Shown: positions 34,700 to 43,803, counted from the stretch's first letter. The stretch: 64,000 nucleotides of DNA from Paraburkholderia sp. SOS3 (GCF_001922345.1 NZ_CP018812.1:930001-994000); one strand, 5' to 3'. The notes: a model not told the origin generated them from the sequence alone. Numbers and translations are program-made.

Positions 34700-34715
34700 A
34701 TTTTGCATGCAAAAT
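34700..34715. promoter_or_regulatory. Palindromic operator ATTTTGCATGCAAAAT upstream of the aminotransferase gene
   Basis: A perfect 16-bp palindrome lies 32 nt before the ATG at 34748 and immediately after a -10-like TAGAGT (34694-34699), so it covers the expected transcription start. It shares the core TTTGCATGCAAA with the site over the divergent GntR start codon. Confidence 0.65.
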
Positions 34716-34747
34716 TCAAACGCAAGGTTTCCAATAAAGGACCGCAC

Positions 34748-35968
34748 ATGCTGAAACTCGACTTCCACCCGGCCGGCCGTCACTTTCTGCAGATTCCGGG
34801 GCCAAGCCCGGTACCCGATCGCATCTTGCGGGCGATGAGCTATCCGACCATCGACCACCGCGGTCCCGAGTTCGGCGCGCTGGGGTTGAAGGTGCTCGAC
34901 GGCATCAAGAAGATCTTCAAGACGTCCCAGCCGGTTGTCATCTATCCGGCGTCGGGCACGGGCGCCTGGGAAGCCGCGCTTTGCAATACGTTGAGCGCGG
35001 GCGACACGGTGCTGATGTACGAGACCGGCCACTTCGCGACGCTGTGGAAAAAGATGGCCGAGAACCTGGGTCTGAAACCGGAGTTTCTCGGTTTGCCCGG
35101 TGTCGAAGGCTGGCGCCGCGGCGTCCAGGCGGACATGATCGAAGCGCGCCTGCGTGCCGATTCAGGTCATGTGATCAAGGCCGTGTGCGTCGTGCACAAC
35201 GAGACATCGACGGGCGTGACCTCCGATATCGCGGCCGTGCGCCGCGCGATCGATGCGGCGGGCCACCCGGCGCTGCTGATGGTCGATACGATTTCGGGCC
35301 TCGCGTCGGCCGATTATCGGCATGACGAATGGGGTGTCGACGTGACGGTGTCGGGCTCTCAGAAGGGCCTCATGCTGCCGCCGGGCATCAGCTTCAATGC
35401 GATTTCGCCGAAGGCGATGAAGGCCCACGAAAGCGCAAAGCTGCCGCGCGCGTTCTGGGACTGGGCCGACATCGTCGAGATGAACAAGCAGGGTTACTGG
35501 CCGTACACGCCGAACACGAACCTGCTGTATGGACTCTCCGAATCGCTCGAGATGATTCTCGGCGAAGGCCTCGACAACGTGTTCGCGCGCCACCAGCGGC
35601 TCGCGGCGGCGTGCCGCGCGGCGGTCACGGCGTGGGGTCTCGAGGTGCAGTGTGCGGACCCCGCTGTCTATTCGCCGGTGCTGACGGGCGTGATCATGCC
35701 GGAAGGCGTCGATGCGGACGCGGTGCGCAAGCTTATCTACGAACACTTCGACATGTCGCTCGGCACGGGCCTCGGCAAGGTGAAGGGCCGCATGTTCCGC
35801 ATCGGCCATCTCGGCGAATGCAACGACCTTACGCTCATGGCGACGCTGTCCGGCTGCGAAATGGGCCTGAAGCTCGCGGGTGTGCCGCTCAAGTCGAGCG
35901 GCGTCACGGCAGCAATGGAGTATCTGACGAGTCACGTCGCGAAGCCGTCGTTGAAGGCGGCTGCATGA
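34748..35968 (+). CDS. Serine-glyoxylate / alanine-glyoxylate aminotransferase family protein
   Basis: PLP-dependent class V aminotransferase of 406 aa, AAAGGA 6-11 nt upstream of ATG 34748. Motifs: FLQIPGPSPVPDRILRAMSY, HRGPEFGALG, YPASGTGAWEAALCNTLSAG, VVHNETSTGVTSDI, MVDTISGLASADYRHDEWG and the PLP Lys in VSGSQKGLMLPPG (about residue 207). It resembles SgaA, which converts serine plus glyoxylate to hydroxypyruvate plus glycine. No other serine-cycle gene is visible, so the true donor/acceptor pair is open. First gene of a plus-strand cluster under the palindromic operator; it overlaps the next gene by ATGA. Confidence 0.85.
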   Translation: MLKLDFHPAGRHFLQIPGPSPVPDRILRAMSYPTIDHRGPEFGALGLKVLDGIKKIFKTSQPVVIYPASGTGAWEAALCNTLSAGDTVLMYETGHFATLWKKMAENLGLKPEFLGLPGVEGWRRGVQADMIEARLRADSGHVIKAVCVVHNETSTGVTSDIAAVRRAIDAAGHPALLMVDTISGLASADYRHDEWGVDVTVSGSQKGLMLPPGISFNAISPKAMKAHESAKLPRAFWDWADIVEMNKQGYWPYTPNTNLLYGLSESLEMILGEGLDNVFARHQRLAAACRAAVTAWGLEVQCADPAVYSPVLTGVIMPEGVDADAVRKLIYEHFDMSLGTGLGKVKGRMFRIGHLGECNDLTLMATLSGCEMGLKLAGVPLKSSGVTAAMEYLTSHVAKPSLKAAA

Positions 35969-36768
35969 CGGCGCGCGAACCGCAGCTCGAAGCTGCCGTC
36001 GGCTCGGCGCACGATTCGCGTGAGGCGCTGGCGGCTTTGCTGGTCGACGCGGGTACGCGGCGCGCGTGGCTCGATGCGCTGCCGCAAGACGTTCAGCCGG
36101 TGAACGCAGAGGATGCCTACGCAGTCCAGCACGCAACGCTCGATGCGATGTGCGATTCGATCGGCGGCTGGAAGGTCGGAGCGAAAACGCCGACGGGCGG
36201 GCCGATTCAAGGCTCGCCGCTGCCGGCTGCGTGCGTGCATCGCAGCGGCGCCGGTTTGCCGCGCGGCTCGTTCAACCAGCTAGGGCTCGAACTCGAAGTT
36301 GCGTTCGCGCTTGGGCGCCGTTTCGAGCCGGCCGGTGGGCCTTACACCGATGAACAGGTGCTCGATGCGATCGAATCGCTGCACGCGACGATCGAGATCG
36401 TGACGAGCCGCTTTAGCGCTTGGCCTGACGTCGACAAGCTGTGGCAGCTCGCCGATCTGCAGAACCACGGTGCGTTGGTCGTGGGCGAAGCGGTGCCGTA
36501 CGACGGCGAGTTTCCGTTTCTCGCGCCTTCGGCACGCTTCACGATCGACGGCGCGCCGCTGTTCCAAGGCGCACCTGCGAATCCAGCTGGCGACCCGCGC
36601 CGGTTGCTCGGCTGGCTCGTCAATCACGGCGTATCGCGTGGGCTCACGTTCGAGCCCGGTACCGTGCTGACTTGCGGCTCGTATACGGGCATGGCGTTTC
36701 CGGAGAAGAACGGCGTCGTGCGCGGTGTGATCGACGGCCTGCCGCCGGTGCAGTTCACGCTTGTTTGA
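35965..36768 (+). CDS. 2-keto-4-pentenoate hydratase / fumarylacetoacetate hydrolase-family protein
   Basis: A 267-aa MhpD-like protein starting inside the aminotransferase stop (ATGA). The fold markers are GGWKVGAKTP, LGLELEVAFALGRRFEP (metal-binding Glu residues), LHATIEIVTSRFSAWPDVD, DLQNHGALVVGEAVP and LTCGSYTGMAFPEKNGVV near the end. Family members hydrate, hydrolyse or decarboxylate 2-keto acids with Mg2+. Close coupling with an aminotransferase suggests a 2-keto acid intermediate; the exact reaction cannot be read. Confidence 0.82.
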   Translation: MTAREPQLEAAVGSAHDSREALAALLVDAGTRRAWLDALPQDVQPVNAEDAYAVQHATLDAMCDSIGGWKVGAKTPTGGPIQGSPLPAACVHRSGAGLPRGSFNQLGLELEVAFALGRRFEPAGGPYTDEQVLDAIESLHATIEIVTSRFSAWPDVDKLWQLADLQNHGALVVGEAVPYDGEFPFLAPSARFTIDGAPLFQGAPANPAGDPRRLLGWLVNHGVSRGLTFEPGTVLTCGSYTGMAFPEKNGVVRGVIDGLPPVQFTLV

Positions 36769-36844
36769 GGTTCGGATAAAGCGCCACCATGCCGGTCCGC
36801 TTTTCTTGAGCGAACGCCCATCCTTTTGAATCGTTGCGACGTCC

Positions 36845-39800
36845 ATGCTGAATTCCCGTCCCCAGGCACTTGTTCAGCCGATCCACCTGATGCCCGCGAC
36901 GGCGCGTGCGAAGCTCACGCCGCTTGCTGCACGCCTTGCGGCCGAACTGAAGGGCGATGTGCTGTTCGACCGCGCCGCGCGCGGCCGCTATGCGACCGAT
37001 GCGTCGATCTATCAGATCATGCCGCTTGGCGTTGTCGTGCCGAAGGATCAGGCGGACCTGACGCTCGCGCTCGACATCGCGCGCGACAGCAAGGCGCCCG
37101 TGCTTGCGCGCGGCGCGGGCACGAGCCAATGCGGGCAGACGATCGGCGAAGCGCTGGTGATCGATACGAGCAAGTGGCTCAACAACGTCGTTAGCTTCGA
37201 TAAAGAAGCGCGCACGGTTACCGTCGAGCCAGGCGTCGTGCTCGATCATCTGAACGCGTGGCTCAAGCCGCACGGGCTGTGGTTTCCAGTCGACGTGTCG
37301 ACAAGCGCGCAATGCACGATCGGCGGCATGGCCGGCAATAATTCGTGCGGCTCGCGTTCGATGGAATACGGGATCATGGTGCACAACGTCGACGCGATCG
37401 ATGCGGTGCTGGCGGACGGATACGAAACACGTTTTACAAGCCTGTCGAAGATGACGAGCGACGCGCGCACGCGTGCGCTCGTCGAAGAGGTGCGCACAAT
37501 CGCGCAGCGCGAGCGCGAAGAAATGCGCGAGCAGATTCCGAAGGTGCTGCGGCGCGTGGCCGGCTACAACCTCGATCTGTTCGAATGCCAGAGCCCGCTG
37601 CCGTTTTCCGCCGATGGCGAGCCGAATCTCGCGCATCTGCTGGTCGGCTCGGAAGGCACGCTTGCGTTCAGCCGCACGCTTACGTTGAAGCTTTCGCCGT
37701 TGCCGGCGCACAAGACGCTCGGCGTCGTGAACTTCCCGACGTTCTATTCGGCGATGGACATGACGCAGCATATCGTGAAGCTCGGTCCCGTCGCGGTCGA
37801 ACTCGTCGATCGCACGATGATCGATCTCGCGATGTCGAACCCGGCGTTTCGTCCCGTGGTCGAAAAGGCGCTGGTGGGCGAGCCGCAAGCGGTGCTGCTC
37901 GTCGAATTCGCGGGCGCCGACAAAGATACGCAACTCAAGAAGCTTGCTCAGCTCGTCGAAATGATGGGCGATCTCGGTTTGCCCGGCTCGGTTGTCGAGA
38001 TGCCGGATGCCGCCGCGCAAAAGGCGCTGTGGGACGTGCGCAAGGCCGGGCTCAACATCATGATGAGCATGAAGGGCGACGGCAAGCCGGTGTCGTTTAT
38101 CGAAGACTGCGCGGTGCCGCTCGAACATCTGGCCGACTATACGGCCCGCCTCACCGAGGTGTTCCACAAGAACGGCACCGAAGGTACGTGGTACGCGCAT
38201 GCGAGTGTCGGCACGCTGCACGTGCGGCCGATTCTCGACATGCGTCGCGACGGCGCCCAGAAAATGCGTGCGATCGCCGAAGAGGCGGCCGCGATGGTGC
38301 GCGAGTACAAGGGCGCGTATTCGGGCGAACACGGCGACGGCCTGTGCCGCGGCGAATGGGTGGCCTGGCAGTATGGTCCGCGCATCAACGAGGCATTTCG
38401 CGACATCAAGAAGCTGTTCGATCCCGACAACCGGTTGAGCCCCGACCGTATCGTCAATCCGCCGAAGATGGACGACGCAACCAACTTCCGCTTCCCGCCC
38501 ACATACCGGGAGCGCGAGTGGAAACCGGCGCTCGACTGGTCTGCATGGAACGTCACGCGCGATCCGCTAACCGGCGTCGAAGGCGCGTTGGGCTCGGGCG
38601 GCGATCGCGCGAACGGTCTCGCGAAAGCGATCGAAATGTGCAACAACAACGGCCACTGCCGCAAATTCGATGCGGGCACGATGTGCCCGAGTTACCGCAT
38701 AACCAAGGACGAGCAGCATGTCACGCGCGGCCGCGCGAACACGCTACGCCTTGCGATCTCGGGCCAGCTCGGCGAAGACGGTCTGGCCGGTCGCGATGTC
38801 AAGGAAGTGCTCGATCTGTGTGTGTCGTGCAAGGGCTGCAAGCGCGATTGCCCGACCGGCGTCGATATGGCGCGCATCAAGATCGAAGCGCGCGCGGCAT
38901 GGAATGCGCGGCACGGCACGACGCTGCGCGAGCGCCTGATTGCCTATCTGCCGCGCTATGCGCGTTATGCGAGTCGCATGCCGGCGCTGGCCGGTTCGCT
39001 CGAACGCATGCCGTTCGCGCGCTGGATGAAATCGCGCATCGGGCTTGCGGCAGAGCGCTCTTTCCCACGATTTGCGAAACCGTTCCTTCCGGCTGCGCAG
39101 CCGCGCATGAATATTGAAGCAGGCGCTAAAGAAGTTCTGCTATTTGTCGATACCTTCAACAACTACATGGAGCCCGATAACGCGCGTGCCGCACAGCGCG
39201 TACTCGAAGCGGCGGGCTACACGGTGCACTTCAACCTGAAGGATGGCGAACGGCCGTTGTGCTGCGGCCGGACGTTCCTCTCCGCGGGTCTCGTCGACGA
39301 GGCGAAGGCCGAGGCGCGCCGTGCGCTCGATGCGCTGCTGCCGTATGTCGAGCGTGGCGTATCGATCGTCGGTCTCGAGCCGTCGTGCCTGCTGTCGCTG
39401 CGCGACGAGTTTCTCGGTTATGGGTATGGCGATGCGGCGCAGCGCCTCGCGAAGTCGTCGTTTCTGTTCGAAGAATTTCTGGTGCGCGAGCAGGCGGCGG
39501 GTCGGTTCAGGGTGTCGCTCAAGCCGCTCGGTACCCCGAAGGCGCTGTTGCATGGTCACTGCCACCAGAAGGCATTCGATGCGGTGCGCCCGGTGCAGAC
39601 CGTGCTCGGCTGGATACCGGGGCTCGAGGTCGAAGCGATCGAATCGTCATGCTGCGGCATGGCGGGCAGCTTCGGATACGAGGCCGAGCATTACGACGCG
39701 TCGAAGGCGATGGCGGAGCTGTCGCTGTTGCCCGCGATCAGAAAGGCGGGCGACGCGTTGATCGTCGCCGACGGCACGAGCTGCCGTCATCAGATTGCGG

Positions 39801-39859
39801 ACGGAACGCAGGCCGAGGCGCTGCATGTCGCAAGAGTGCTCGCCGCGGCGCTCGCGTAA
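36845..39859 (+). CDS. FAD-linked oxidase fused to Fe-S/CCG domain (D-2-hydroxyacid dehydrogenase, YdiJ-like)
   Basis: A 1004-aa flavo-iron-sulfur dehydrogenase. FAD-binding PCMH domain (about 45-280): LARGAGTSQCGQTIGEALV, GGMAGNNSCGSRSMEYG. FAD oxidase C-terminal domain (about 290-545) ends YSGEHGDGLCRGEW and IKKLFDPDNRLSPDRI. Fe-S region: CNNNGHC near 599 and CVSCKGCKRDCP near 659. Two Cys-rich CCG segments follow (CCGRTF near 806, SSCCGMAGSFGYE near 938) with HGHCHQKA. Architecture and length match D-2-hydroxyglutarate/D-lactate-type dehydrogenases (YdiJ). It probably oxidises a D-2-hydroxy acid to the keto acid used by the neighbours. ATG at residue 18 is an alternative start. Confidence 0.88.
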   Translation: MLNSRPQALVQPIHLMPATARAKLTPLAARLAAELKGDVLFDRAARGRYATDASIYQIMPLGVVVPKDQADLTLALDIARDSKAPVLARGAGTSQCGQTIGEALVIDTSKWLNNVVSFDKEARTVTVEPGVVLDHLNAWLKPHGLWFPVDVSTSAQCTIGGMAGNNSCGSRSMEYGIMVHNVDAIDAVLADGYETRFTSLSKMTSDARTRALVEEVRTIAQREREEMREQIPKVLRRVAGYNLDLFECQSPLPFSADGEPNLAHLLVGSEGTLAFSRTLTLKLSPLPAHKTLGVVNFPTFYSAMDMTQHIVKLGPVAVELVDRTMIDLAMSNPAFRPVVEKALVGEPQAVLLVEFAGADKDTQLKKLAQLVEMMGDLGLPGSVVEMPDAAAQKALWDVRKAGLNIMMSMKGDGKPVSFIEDCAVPLEHLADYTARLTEVFHKNGTEGTWYAHASVGTLHVRPILDMRRDGAQKMRAIAEEAAAMVREYKGAYSGEHGDGLCRGEWVAWQYGPRINEAFRDIKKLFDPDNRLSPDRIVNPPKMDDATNFRFPPTYREREWKPALDWSAWNVTRDPLTGVEGALGSGGDRANGLAKAIEMCNNNGHCRKFDAGTMCPSYRITKDEQHVTRGRANTLRLAISGQLGEDGLAGRDVKEVLDLCVSCKGCKRDCPTGVDMARIKIEARAAWNARHGTTLRERLIAYLPRYARYASRMPALAGSLERMPFARWMKSRIGLAAERSFPRFAKPFLPAAQPRMNIEAGAKEVLLFVDTFNNYMEPDNARAAQRVLEAAGYTVHFNLKDGERPLCCGRTFLSAGLVDEAKAEARRALDALLPYVERGVSIVGLEPSCLLSLRDEFLGYGYGDAAQRLAKSSFLFEEFLVREQAAGRFRVSLKPLGTPKALLHGHCHQKAFDAVRPVQTVLGWIPGLEVEAIESSCCGMAGSFGYEAEHYDASKAMAELSLLPAIRKAGDALIVADGTSCRHQIADGTQAEALHVARVLAAALA

Positions 39860-40170
39860 TAGAGGATCACTGAACGATGGATGGAGAGGGAAAACCAGAG
39901 GAAGCAGAGACGTAGTAACGCATCGCGCGGAAATCCACGGAGTTCCGTGATCGGCGAACAGTAAGAGCAAGTACTACCAGAAAGGAGACAAAGCCATGAC
40001 ACGACTGTGCAATTTTCATCCCGGCCGCATGCCGGGCCGAATCCGAATCCGGTAACCGCAGTAGTCAAGGCGGGCACACGCTACCGCCACGCTTTCGATG
40101 TTCGCTTTGCGATGCCTTCGGTGTGCGACAGCGCGCTGGGGCTGATCGCACACAACTATAGGAGAGGATG
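39860..40170. other. Intergenic stretch with a 19-codon leader-like frame
   Basis: These 311 nt separate the oxidase from the MFS gene. They hold one short frame at 39996-40055 with a strong RBS (see separate entry) and an inverted repeat CCCGGC-N5-GCCGGG inside it (about 40020-40036). I see no T-tract terminator, tRNA or longer gene. Confidence 0.5.
39996..40055 (+). CDS. Possible 19-aa leader peptide or gene remnant
   Basis: ATG at 39996 has a near-ideal AAAGGAG 9 nt upstream, but the frame is only MTRLCNFHPGRMPGRIRIR before TAA. Its second half forms a G+C hairpin. It lies 115 nt before the MFS transporter. Either it is the leftover start of a lost gene or a translated leader affecting the transporter; nothing else supports a protein function. 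Confidence 0.3.
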   Translation: MTRLCNFHPGRMPGRIRIR

Positions 40171-41457
40171 ATGTTCCGTCGAGCCACGACGCGCGTTCTA
40201 CTGCTTCTCTGCGCGATGTATTTCATCACGTATATCGACCGGGTCAACGTCAGCACTGCCGCCAGCGCATTCGGCGCGGAATTGGGCTTGAACCACACCG
40301 AGGTCGGTTTTGTATTTTCCGCGTTCGCTTATCCGTACCTGATCTTTCAGATCATCGGCGGATGGGTGGGCGACCGTTTTGGGCCGCGCCGCACACTCGG
40401 CATCTGTGCGGTGATCTGGGCGGGCGCGACCGTGCTGACGGGTCTCGCAGGCGGCTTCGCGTCGATGATTTTCGCGCGCGTGCTGCTCGGTCTCGGCGAA
40501 GGCGCGACGTTCCCGACCGCGACGCGCGCCATGTCGAACTGGATGCGTTCCGATCAGCGCGGCTTCGCACAGGGCACTACGCATGCGGCATCGCGCATCG
40601 GCAATGCCGTCGCGCCGCCGCTGATCGTCTGGCTCATGGTCGCGACAAGCTGGCGCGGCGCATTTATCGTGACCGGTATCGTGAGCTTCCTGTGGGCGCT
40701 CGTGTGGATCTGGTACTTCCGCGACAATCCGCGCGACCATCCGCGTATCACGGACAGCGAATGCGCGACCCTCTCGGCGTATAGCGGTGCGAAGCAGCGC
40801 ACGCCGGTGCCGTGGCGCCCGCTGCTTGGCCGCATGGCGCCCGTGACGGCCGTGTATTTCTGTTATGGCTGGGTGTTGTGGCTGTTTCTCGGCTGGATTC
40901 CGCAGTACTTCCTGCACAACTATCACATGGATCTCAAGAAGTCCGCGCTGTTCGCATCGAGTGTGTTCTTTGCCGGGGTGATCGGCGACTGGCTCGGCGG
41001 CTTGGTGACGGACCGCATCCTGCGCAAGAGCGGGAACATCCGCCTCGCGCGTAACGTGATGGTTGGCGTCTGCATGTTTTTGACGCTGCTGTCGCTCGCG
41101 CCGATCATGTTCGTGTCGAACATCTCGATCACGATGGCCGCGTTGTGTCTTGCCGGCGGCTTTTTCTTCAACGAGATGACGATCGGACCGATGTGGGCCG
41201 TGCCGATGGATATCGCGCCGAAGCATGCGGGTACCGCGAGCGGCATCATGAATACCGGGTCCGCGCTGGCGGCGATCATCAGCCCGGTGGTCGGCGGCTG
41301 GCTCATCGACCTGACCGGTAACTGGAATCTGCCGTTCATCGTATCGATGGCGCTGATGGCGCTCGGCATTCTGCTGTCTTTCACGATGCGCCCGGACCGT
41401 ATGCTCGGTGCCGACGGCGTCGAACAGCCTGCCGGCGAAGTCCGCAAGTTCGTCTAA
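40171..41457 (+). CDS. MFS transporter, ACS family
   Basis: Twelve-helix major facilitator, 428 aa. AGGAG at 40160-40164 fits ATG 40171 better than 40168. N-terminal motif YFITYIDRVNVSTAASAFGA, loop GDRFGPRRTLG, LLGLGEGATFPTATRAMSNW, SWRGAFIVTGIVSF and in the C-terminal half TASGIMNTGSALAAIISPVV. It belongs to the anion:cation symporters for organic or sugar acids and probably imports the hydroxy acid oxidised by the FAD/Fe-S enzyme upstream. Confidence 0.9.
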   Translation: MFRRATTRVLLLLCAMYFITYIDRVNVSTAASAFGAELGLNHTEVGFVFSAFAYPYLIFQIIGGWVGDRFGPRRTLGICAVIWAGATVLTGLAGGFASMIFARVLLGLGEGATFPTATRAMSNWMRSDQRGFAQGTTHAASRIGNAVAPPLIVWLMVATSWRGAFIVTGIVSFLWALVWIWYFRDNPRDHPRITDSECATLSAYSGAKQRTPVPWRPLLGRMAPVTAVYFCYGWVLWLFLGWIPQYFLHNYHMDLKKSALFASSVFFAGVIGDWLGGLVTDRILRKSGNIRLARNVMVGVCMFLTLLSLAPIMFVSNISITMAALCLAGGFFFNEMTIGPMWAVPMDIAPKHAGTASGIMNTGSALAAIISPVVGGWLIDLTGNWNLPFIVSMALMALGILLSFTMRPDRMLGADGVEQPAGEVRKFV

Positions 41458-41590
41458 GGCCGGGCGCCCCCGCGCCAGCGTGCCGCTCGCAGCCCCGTGC
41501 GGCACGCGCCGGCGGCGGGCCGCCTGCCGCGACCACGATCGCGGCGGCCTCGACGGGCCGATTCGCCAATTCATATCCGAGGGAGACGAC

Positions 41591-42373
41591 ATGACAGAAC
41601 CTTCGATTTCGATCGAACGCGAAGGCACGATCGCCACGGTTACGATCGACCGTGAAGCGAAGCTCAACGCAATGACCAAAGACTTGTGGCGCGCGCTCGG
41701 CGAACGCATGGACGAATTGTCGGCGGACGACGCGCTGCGTTGCATCGTGCTGCGCGGCGCCGGGGAAAAGGCGTTTTCGCCCGGCAACGATATCGGCGAA
41801 TTCGCTACCGACCGCGCAAACGTCGAACAGGCGCGCGCCTACGGCGCGATCATGCATCGCACGCTCGAGTCGATCAAAGCGTGCAGGCATCCGATCGTTG
41901 CGATGATTCACGGCATTTGCGTCGGCGGCGGACTCGAAATCGCGGCGATGTGCGATTTGCGCATCTGCGGGACATCGAGCCGCTTCGGCGTGCCGATCAA
42001 GAACCTCGGTCTCGTGATGGCGCATGCGGAACTGGAAGGGCTCGTGCGTCTCGCGGGTCCCGCGGTTGCGCTGGAAATTCTGCTCGAAGGGCGTATCTTC
42101 GATGCTCAGGAAGCCTTGGCGAAGGGGCTCGTCACGCGTGTGGTGCCCGATGCGGACGTGACCTCGCACACCTACGAAACTGCGCAACGGATTGCCGATG
42201 GCGCGCCGCTCGTCGCGCGCTGGCACAAACAGTTCGTGCGGCGTGCGATGGACCCGGCGCCGTTGACGGCAGCCGAACGCGACGAAGGCTTCGCATGCTT
42301 CGGCACCGAGGACTTCCGCACCGGCTATCGCGCGTTTCTCGACAAGGTCAAACCGGATTTCAAGGGGCGTTGA
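41591..42373 (+). CDS. Enoyl-CoA hydratase/isomerase family protein
   Basis: Crotonase-family protein of 260 aa, ATG 41591 with GAGGGAG about 6 nt upstream. A longer frame to 41408 overlaps the MFS gene and is rejected. The CoA/oxyanion segments are AFSPGNDIGEF and HGICVGGGLEIAAMCDLRIC; the usual second Glu region reads VPIKNLGLVMAHAELEGLVR, lacking the standard PE, so it may not be a true hydratase. It sits 1 nt before a CoA-transferase gene and is likely its partner on a CoA ester. Confidence 0.82.
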   Translation: MTEPSISIEREGTIATVTIDREAKLNAMTKDLWRALGERMDELSADDALRCIVLRGAGEKAFSPGNDIGEFATDRANVEQARAYGAIMHRTLESIKACRHPIVAMIHGICVGGGLEIAAMCDLRICGTSSRFGVPIKNLGLVMAHAELEGLVRLAGPAVALEILLEGRIFDAQEALAKGLVTRVVPDADVTSHTYETAQRIADGAPLVARWHKQFVRRAMDPAPLTAAERDEGFACFGTEDFRTGYRAFLDKVKPDFKGR

Positions 42374-42374
42374 C

Positions 42375-43622
42375 ATGACGAATACGACGAAGACGAACAC
42401 GGCTCACGTTGCCGGTTCGGGTCCGCTTGCCGGTATGCGTGTGATCGAACTCGCGCACATCATGTCGGGACCGATCTGCGGCATGATGCTCGCGGATATG
42501 GGCGCGGATGTGATCAAGGTCGAGAAGATTCCGGGTGGCGACGATTGCCGGCGTTTTGCGCCGATCATCGAGGGCGGCGAATCGGCGTCGTTCATGATAG
42601 TGAATCGCAACAAGCGCGGCATTGCGTTGAACCTGAAGACCGAAGGCGGCAAGGAAGTGCTGCGCAAGATGCTGGCGAGCGCCGACGTCGTGACAGAGAA
42701 CTATCGCGGCGGCACGATGGAAAAACTCGGCATGGGTTACGAGACGCTGAAGCTCGCGAATCCGGGCCTGATTTACTGTGCGATTTCAGGTTTCGGGCGC
42801 AGCGGCCCGTATGCGGAAAAAGGCGGCTTCGATCTGATCGCGCAAGGCATGAGTGGCCTGATGAGCATGACGGGCGAACCGGGACAGGCTCCGATCAAAG
42901 CCGGTTCACCGGTTACCGATATCAATGCGGGCATTCTGGCCGCGCTCGGCATCAGCGCGGCTTATGCGAACAAGCAGCGCACGGGTCTCGGCCAGATGGT
43001 GGACACGTCGCTGTTCGAAGCTGGACTGCAGCAGATGTACTGGGCGTTCGCAAATTACTTCGCGGATGGCACCGTGCTGCCGAAGGCCGGCTCGGCCAAT
43101 CCGACGAGCGCGCCGTATCAGGCGTTTCGCACGCGCGATGGCTGGATCAATATCGGCGCGGCGAACCAGAGCAACTATGAGCGGCTCATCGGTGTACTGA
43201 AAATCCCAAATCTTGAGCGCGACGAACGCTTCACGACGAATGCGGGGCGTTTGAAGCATCGCGAAGCGCTGGTCGAGATTCTGACTGCGCGTCTCGTCGA
43301 GCGGACCACGGCTGACTGGCTCGCCGCGTTCGACGCAATCGGCCTGCCCTCGGGGCCGGTGCTCGAAGTACCGGAGGCGGTTGCGCACGAGCAGGCGCTC
43401 GCACGCGGCATGATCGTCGAGACGCAGCATCCGGTCGCCGGAAAAACGCGCGGCATTGGCTTGCCGATTCACTTTTCCGACGGCTGCACGCGCGAATCGC
43501 TTCCGGCACCGCTATTTGGCCAGCATACGGCCGAGGTGCTGCGCGAATACGGCTTCGACGATGCGCGCATTCGTGCGTTGAAAAGCGAAGGCGCTGTGAT
43601 CGAAATGGAAGTTGCCGCATAA
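42375..43622 (+). CDS. CaiB/BaiF-family (class III) CoA-transferase
   Basis: CoA-transferase of 415 aa. The family signature LAGMRVIELAHIMSGPICGM and MLADMGADVIKVEKI is followed by NRNKRGIALNLKTEGGKEVL and the catalytic Asp in VVTENYRGG/DLIAQGMSGLMSMTG regions, then VDTSLFEAGLQQMYWAF. The C-terminal part (FTTNAGRLKHREALVEIL, LPSGPVLEVPEAVAHEQ) is complete. It moves CoA between carboxylic acids such as succinate, oxalate or formate and the pathway acid. Last gene of the cluster started at 34748. Confidence 0.9.
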   Translation: MTNTTKTNTAHVAGSGPLAGMRVIELAHIMSGPICGMMLADMGADVIKVEKIPGGDDCRRFAPIIEGGESASFMIVNRNKRGIALNLKTEGGKEVLRKMLASADVVTENYRGGTMEKLGMGYETLKLANPGLIYCAISGFGRSGPYAEKGGFDLIAQGMSGLMSMTGEPGQAPIKAGSPVTDINAGILAALGISAAYANKQRTGLGQMVDTSLFEAGLQQMYWAFANYFADGTVLPKAGSANPTSAPYQAFRTRDGWINIGAANQSNYERLIGVLKIPNLERDERFTTNAGRLKHREALVEILTARLVERTTADWLAAFDAIGLPSGPVLEVPEAVAHEQALARGMIVETQHPVAGKTRGIGLPIHFSDGCTRESLPAPLFGQHTAEVLREYGFDDARIRALKSEGAVIEMEVAA

Positions 43623-43635
43623 AAACAGGGGCTAA

Positions 43636-43657
43636 TGCGGCATCGGCGTGCCGCATA
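43636..43657 (+). terminator. Weak terminator-like hairpin after the CoA-transferase gene
   Basis: ATGCGGCA-TCGGCG-TGCCGCAT forms a perfect 8-bp stem 14 nt past the stop codon. No T tract follows, so it may be Rho-dependent or only stabilise the 3' end. Confidence 0.4.
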
Positions 43658-43803
43658 ACGGGGACCTGAAACGGTAGCCATCCGATGCTGGCCGTCGGCG
43701 CGCGCGGCCTAAAGTTTTGTAAGCCGCGTGCCGATGACCAATAAGAAGTGCCGCGAAGGAGACTTAAATATTTGCGGCGTCCGTCTGCCTACGCCGGATA
43801 ATC

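Noticed and set aside
33848..35032. GntR protein read as 394 aa
   Set aside because: The extra N-terminal 150 residues overlap the aminotransferase gene and its promoter; the RBS and palindromic operator place the start at 34573.
36755..38332. Open frame of 525 codons on the minus strand
   Set aside because: Antisense to the FAD/Fe-S oxidase, composition dominated by Arg/His/Ala as expected from the reverse complement of GC-rich coding DNA.
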